Notes under the pieces: model-generated
What the model was told of the DNA's origin: nothing
Databases searched by the model: none
Seen by the model: only the letters and a program-made list of their open reading frames with translations
Made by a program: the position numbers and the translations under genes
Assembly (NCBI GenBank): GCA_037440525.1
Contig: JBBITW010000033.1
Location: 1 to 25,770 of the forward strand
Reading direction: 5' to 3'
From: JBBITW01 sp037440525
Lineage (GTDB): Bacteria; Desulfobacterota; BSN033; UBA1163
DNA length: 25,770 nt
In this document: positions 23,415 through 25,770 of the stretch, piece after piece
Position numbering within the stretch: position 1 is the first letter of the stretch
How the letters are laid out: every line of letters begins with the position of its first letter

Positions 23415-23897
23415 ATGAACAATCTAAAAGAAGTAATCCAGAGACTCCTGCGTATTGAGGATACCCCTGAAAGAACAGCTCTTGCATACTCCATCGGAAT
23501 CTTCCTCGGGTTTTCCCCCTTTCTGGGATTTCATACACTTACAGGTCTGGCAATTGCCTTTATTTTTAATTTAAATCGAGTAGCTATTCTGTTGGGAGTC
23601 TGGTCAAATACCCCATGGTGGATTGTTCCATATTATACAATTGCCACATGGGTGGGCACATATATAACTGGATTTCAGTTTGAGATGAAGTGGTTAAAGG
23701 AAATTTTTCAACTGGGAGTGGATCAGGGATTCATGAGTTCAAATTTCTGGCGCCTGATTTCCACCCAATGGGGTTTGCTCCTTTCATTTGGAGTTGGCTC
23801 TCTTATTATGGCCTTTCTTCTTTCATTGATTGCATATCCCCTTTCTCTAAGATGGATTAAATTCTATCGTTCAAATAAATTGAAAAAGGAGAAGTGA
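23415..23897 (+). CDS. DUF2062 domain membrane protein
   Basis: A 160-residue protein with the DUF2062 pattern: ERTALAYSIGIFLGFSPFLGFHT (about 19-41, split at family motif GFSPF-GFHT), LAIAFIFNLNRVAILLG and WSNTPWWIVPYYT (about 64-76). It has about three membrane helices, including a last one near residues 120-145, and a basic lysine-rich tail. The function of the family is not established. There is no clear ribosome binding site; the start codon follows an AT-rich stretch just after the MITE-like element, so the element's right end lies within its upstream region. It converges on rimO with 71 bases between the two stops and no clear terminator. Confidence 0.82.
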   Translation: MNNLKEVIQRLLRIEDTPERTALAYSIGIFLGFSPFLGFHTLTGLAIAFIFNLNRVAILLGVWSNTPWWIVPYYTIATWVGTYITGFQFEMKWLKEIFQLGVDQGFMSSNFWRLISTQWGLLLSFGVGSLIMAFLLSLIAYPLSLRWIKFYRSNKLKKEK

Positions 23898-23968
23898 AAC
23901 CATTGATGGTTTGGATAAACATACTTGCATGGTCAAAGTATTCCGGTAAAAGATAATTTAATTCTATT

Positions 23969-25303
23969 TCAGATTCGTCTTTCGATTCTTCCTACAAGAT
24001 CATAGGGGAGGGCCTGAAGGATTTTTGCCTCTACCCAATCCCCGGGCTTTGCTTCCCCTTTGAGGAAGACACATCCATCAATTTCTGGTGCCTGACTTTT
24101 TAATCTTCCCCTTAATGTTCCCCGCTCATGGCATGGTCCTTCAACCAGGACCTCTACCCTACTTCCTACAAATTTACTATATTTTTTATGGGAAATCTTT
24201 TTTTGAAGCTCCATCAGGATTCTAAGACGTTCTTCTTTTTCCTCTTCTGAAACCTGCTCAGAGAGTCGAGAGGCAGAAGTCCCTTCTTCCCGGGAGTATT
24301 TAAATGCACCGAGGTAATCGAATTCTATTTCACTTACGAAATCAATAAGCATTTTAAAGTGAGATTCCTTTTCACCTGGAAATCCAACGATCATGGTCGA
24401 TCTAAGGCTTCCGTCAGGCAGAAAATTTCTGATCTTTTCTAAGAGACTTCGAATCTCTCTACTTTTTACTCCTCTTCCCATTCGCCTTAAAATATAATCG
24501 TCAATATGCTGGATTGGAATGTCAATGTAGGGGCATATCTTCTCCTCTTCCCTGAATAGTTCAAGGAGAGTATCGGGGAAATATCTTAATCTCGGGTAAC
24601 AATACAGGATCCTTATCCAGCGGAGTCCATCAACTTTAACCAGAGCCCTCAGGAGTTTTTCTAAGTCTGTTTCTCCCTTGAGATCTTCTCCGTAGGCAGT
24701 CGTATCCTGGGCAATAAGGATGAGCTCTTTAACCCCCTGCTCAGCAAGTCTTTGCGCCTCTTCTAAAATGGATTTTGGTCTTCTACTTCTATAAGGCCCT
24801 CTGATGCTCGGAACAGTACAGAATGTGCATCTCCTCGAACAACCCTCTGCAATTTTTAGATAAGCTGTAAATGAAGGTGTAGATAGGATTCGGGGTGTTC
24901 TATCATTATAAAGAAAGCTTGGTTTTGAGAGAAAGGTTTTTTGATTTCTTTTCCGGGTTAAAAGCTCAGGAATCTTATGAAATGAGCCTGTGCCTACAAA
25001 GAGGTCCACTTCAGGGAACTGGCTTTCTAAGAGTCTTCCATAGCGCTGGGGAAGGCATCCCGAAACAACAAGTATTTTACATCTCCCTTCCCTTTTATAA
25101 TAAATAAGTTTAAGAATTGTTTCTATTGCTTCCTTGGTTGCATCCTGAATAAATGAACAGGTGTTCACAATAATTATATCGGCCAAAGAAGGCTCTGTTG
25201 TAATTACGAAGCCACTTTTTGAGAGGAGACCGAGGATTACCTCTGAGTCAACCAGATTCTTTGGACAGCCAAGACTGACAAGACATATCTTTTCCTGCAT
25301 CAT
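23969..25303 (-). CDS. rimO: Ribosomal protein S12 (Asp) methylthiotransferase RimO
   Basis: A 444-residue radical-SAM methylthiotransferase. VSLGCPKNLVDSE (9-21) is the RimO-specific opening, as distinct from MiaB. Cys13, Cys49 and Cys83 hold the auxiliary [4Fe-4S] cluster. CSRRCTFC (155-162) is the radical-SAM cluster motif, and a TRAM domain closes the protein (about 375-440). The enzyme adds a methylthio group to the conserved Asp of ribosomal protein S12. It is a housekeeping gene on the opposite strand and so marks the end of the catabolic region. No Shine-Dalgarno is evident; a perfect TATAAT at 25310-25315 (minus strand) would start the transcript almost at the ATG. A second ATG three bases in is equally possible. 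Confidence 0.95.
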   Translation of the reverse strand: MMQEKICLVSLGCPKNLVDSEVILGLLSKSGFVITTEPSLADIIIVNTCSFIQDATKEAIETILKLIYYKREGRCKILVVSGCLPQRYGRLLESQFPEVDLFVGTGSFHKIPELLTRKRNQKTFLSKPSFLYNDRTPRILSTPSFTAYLKIAEGCSRRCTFCTVPSIRGPYRSRRPKSILEEAQRLAEQGVKELILIAQDTTAYGEDLKGETDLEKLLRALVKVDGLRWIRILYCYPRLRYFPDTLLELFREEEKICPYIDIPIQHIDDYILRRMGRGVKSREIRSLLEKIRNFLPDGSLRSTMIVGFPGEKESHFKMLIDFVSEIEFDYLGAFKYSREEGTSASRLSEQVSEEEKEERLRILMELQKKISHKKYSKFVGSRVEVLVEGPCHERGTLRGRLKSQAPEIDGCVFLKGEAKPGDWVEAKILQALPYDLVGRIERRI

Positions 25304-25309
25304 CTAATC

Positions 25310-25315
25310 ATTATA
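25310..25315 (-). promoter_or_regulatory. Candidate -10 box for a leaderless rimO transcript
   Basis: TATAAT on the minus strand lies 6 bases before the first rimO ATG, so transcription would begin at or next to the start codon. No convincing -35 is present; the region that would hold it is the solitary TAAATTGAGCGATT repeat end (25319-25332). Confidence 0.3.
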
Positions 25316-25318
25316 ACT

Positions 25319-25332
25319 TAAATTGAGCGATT
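25319..25332. repeat. Solitary terminal repeat of the TAAATTGAGCGAT family
   Basis: TAAATTGAGCGATT is identical to the solitary end at 443-456 and to the left end at 15442. No partner end is nearby. It lies where a -35 element of rimO would be expected. Confidence 0.4.
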
Positions 25333-25409
25333 TTTAATCGTCTTTGAGATAAAAAACTGAAGTCTTATCCAGAGCCATTTCGGTTCACGCTAAGAGCTCT
25401 GATTGAGAG

Positions 25410-25518
25410 CTCTGAGAAAGTCCTTGAATGACTTGGGAGGTAGGGTTCCAAACCCTTCGAATGCCTCTCCACCCCACCTCCCCAGTCTATAAGAATAATT
25501 TTTAATACTTTTTCAGAG
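25410..25518. repeat. 109-bp palindromic MITE-like element, copy B (inverted relative to copy A)
   Basis: The ends are CTCTGAGAAAGT (25410-25421) and ACTTTTTCAGAG (25507-25518), with one mismatch. The inner arms are GACTTGGGAGGT (25430-25441) and ACCTCCCCAGTC (25476-25487), also with one mismatch. Length is exactly that of copy A at 325-433 and the central 60 bases are identical on the opposite strand. Just upstream, AGAGCTCT occurs twice (25393-25400, 25406-25413). The 268-base gap between rimO and the ATPase holds this element and two promoter-like boxes only. Confidence 0.75.
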
Positions 25519-25534
25519 ACCTCTGATTTATCAC

Positions 25535-25561
25535 TTGACATTGGCATTATGACAATATAAT
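25535..25561 (+). promoter_or_regulatory. Candidate promoter for the ATPase gene at the window end
   Basis: TTGACA (25535-25540) and TATAAT (25556-25561) both match consensus exactly, with a short 15-base spacer. Transcription would start near 25568, about four bases before the ATG at 25572, so the transcript would be nearly leaderless. The string ATTATGACAA occurs at 25546-25555 and again at 25569-25578, overlapping the spacer and the start codon. It could be an operator, but this is speculative. Confidence 0.42.
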
Positions 25562-25571
25562 ATATATTATT

Positions 25572-25770
25572 ATGACAACATATCATGAAAGAGAGCTGGC
25601 TTCGACGGTTCTCAGGGCCCTCAAGAACATGCCTGTCGTCGCCATTACAGGTTTGCGGCAAACCGGGAAAACTACATTTCTTCAACACCAATTTTCTTCC
25701 GAGGAAAGGCGTTTTATCTCCTTTGACGATTTTGCTCAACTCTCCGCCGCCAAGTCAGACCCCGACCGTT
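25572..25770 (+). CDS. AAA-type ATP-binding protein (DUF4143-type ATPase), 3' part outside the window
   Basis: The first 66 codons of a reading frame that runs off the window. Translation opens MTTYHERELASTVLRALKNM, then PVVAITGLRQTGKTTFLQ carries a Walker A motif (GLRQTGKT, 27-34), and RRFISFDD follows. This is the N-terminal pattern of the common bacterial and archaeal ATPases with a C-terminal DUF4143 domain, whose cellular role is poorly defined. Base composition is visibly more GC-rich than the catabolic genes, so it may have a different history. The ATG is assigned without a Shine-Dalgarno, supported by a consensus promoter just upstream. The C-terminal domain cannot be checked here. 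Confidence 0.7.
   Translation, partial: MTTYHERELASTVLRALKNMPVVAITGLRQTGKTTFLQHQFSSEERRFISFDDFAQLSAAKSDPDR

Noticed and set aside
23897..23912. AAACCA/TGGTTT hairpin between DUF2062 and rimO as a bidirectional terminator.
   Set aside because: A 6-bp AT-rich stem without flanking T or A runs is too weak to support the call, although convergent genes would need one.
325..25518. The inverted 109-bp copies as the ends of a composite transposon carrying the whole cluster.
   Set aside because: The interval includes the housekeeping gene rimO, there is no transposase, and extra fragments of the repeat occur inside. Dispersed repeats explain it more simply.
25365..25739. A 124-codon open frame on the minus strand over the rimO-ATPase gap.
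   Set aside because: It runs through the palindromic repeat and opposite the Walker A region of the ATPase gene. Its predicted protein has no recognisable features, so it is a by-product of those sequences.

Overview
This looks like the genome of a strictly anaerobic bacterium, most likely a Desulfobacterota-type lineage. It is moderately AT-rich by eye. The gene set is soluble ETF, a ferredoxin-linked 2-oxoacid oxidoreductase, an FrhB-type flavoprotein, family III CoA-transferases and a tripartite tricarboxylate (TTT) importer. Dispersed repeats with the core ATTCCGAGCGAAGCGAGGAAT fill the gaps. The taxonomic call is inference. No rRNA, tRNA, CRISPR array or transcriptional regulator was seen.

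Layout. 1-477: a small membrane protein ORF and a 109-bp palindromic repeat. 478-5276: an MFS carrier, two paired CaiB/BaiF CoA-transferase subunits and a protein I do not recognise. 5429-11549: a TcuA-like flavoprotein dehydrogenase, ETF beta and alpha, a beta-decarboxylating dehydrogenase (IDH/IPMDH family), and the large and small subunits of a LeuCD-type hydro-lyase. 11713-15377: an FrhB-like iron-sulfur flavoprotein and IorA/IorB. 15750-18846: TctC, TctB and TctA. 18864-21693: two different MmgE/PrpD proteins. 21969-23897: a geranylgeranyl-reductase-type flavoprotein and a DUF2062 membrane protein. 23969-25303 (minus strand): rimO. 25572-end: the start of an AAA ATPase cut by the window edge. 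Everything from 68 to 23897 is on the plus strand.

How the genes could work together (inference). Enzymes between 5429 and 15377 fall in a chemically sensible series. A substituted succinate, R-CH(COOH)-CH2-COOH, is dehydrogenated by the TcuA-like protein with ETF as acceptor. The alkene is hydrated by the LeuCD-like enzyme to a 3-R-malate. The LeuB/IDH-like enzyme oxidises and decarboxylates this to a 2-oxoacid. IorAB converts that to an acyl-CoA plus reduced ferredoxin. The CaiB-type pair would then move the CoA to another acid. With tricarballylate (R = carboxymethyl) the chain is cis-aconitate, isocitrate, 2-oxoglutarate, succinyl-CoA. With methylsuccinate it is citraconate, 3-methylmalate, 2-oxobutyrate, propionyl-CoA. 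The TTT importer and the MmgE/PrpD proteins, a family that includes methylcitrate dehydratase and cis-aconitate decarboxylase, favour a tri- or dicarboxylate substrate. The sequence alone does not fix which one.

Several enzymes deviate at residues that matter. The IDH/IPMDH-like protein lacks the usual catalytic Tyr (Ile124) and carries a Lys-Tyr pair typical of NADP-dependent IDH. The LeuD-like subunit has Tyr-Met-Ser-Ala in the substrate loop. Only one of the two CoA-transferases keeps the catalytic Asp. Non-coding DNA carries two MITE-like families: one with TAAATTGAGCGAT ends, and a 109-bp element present in opposite orientation near both ends of the window.
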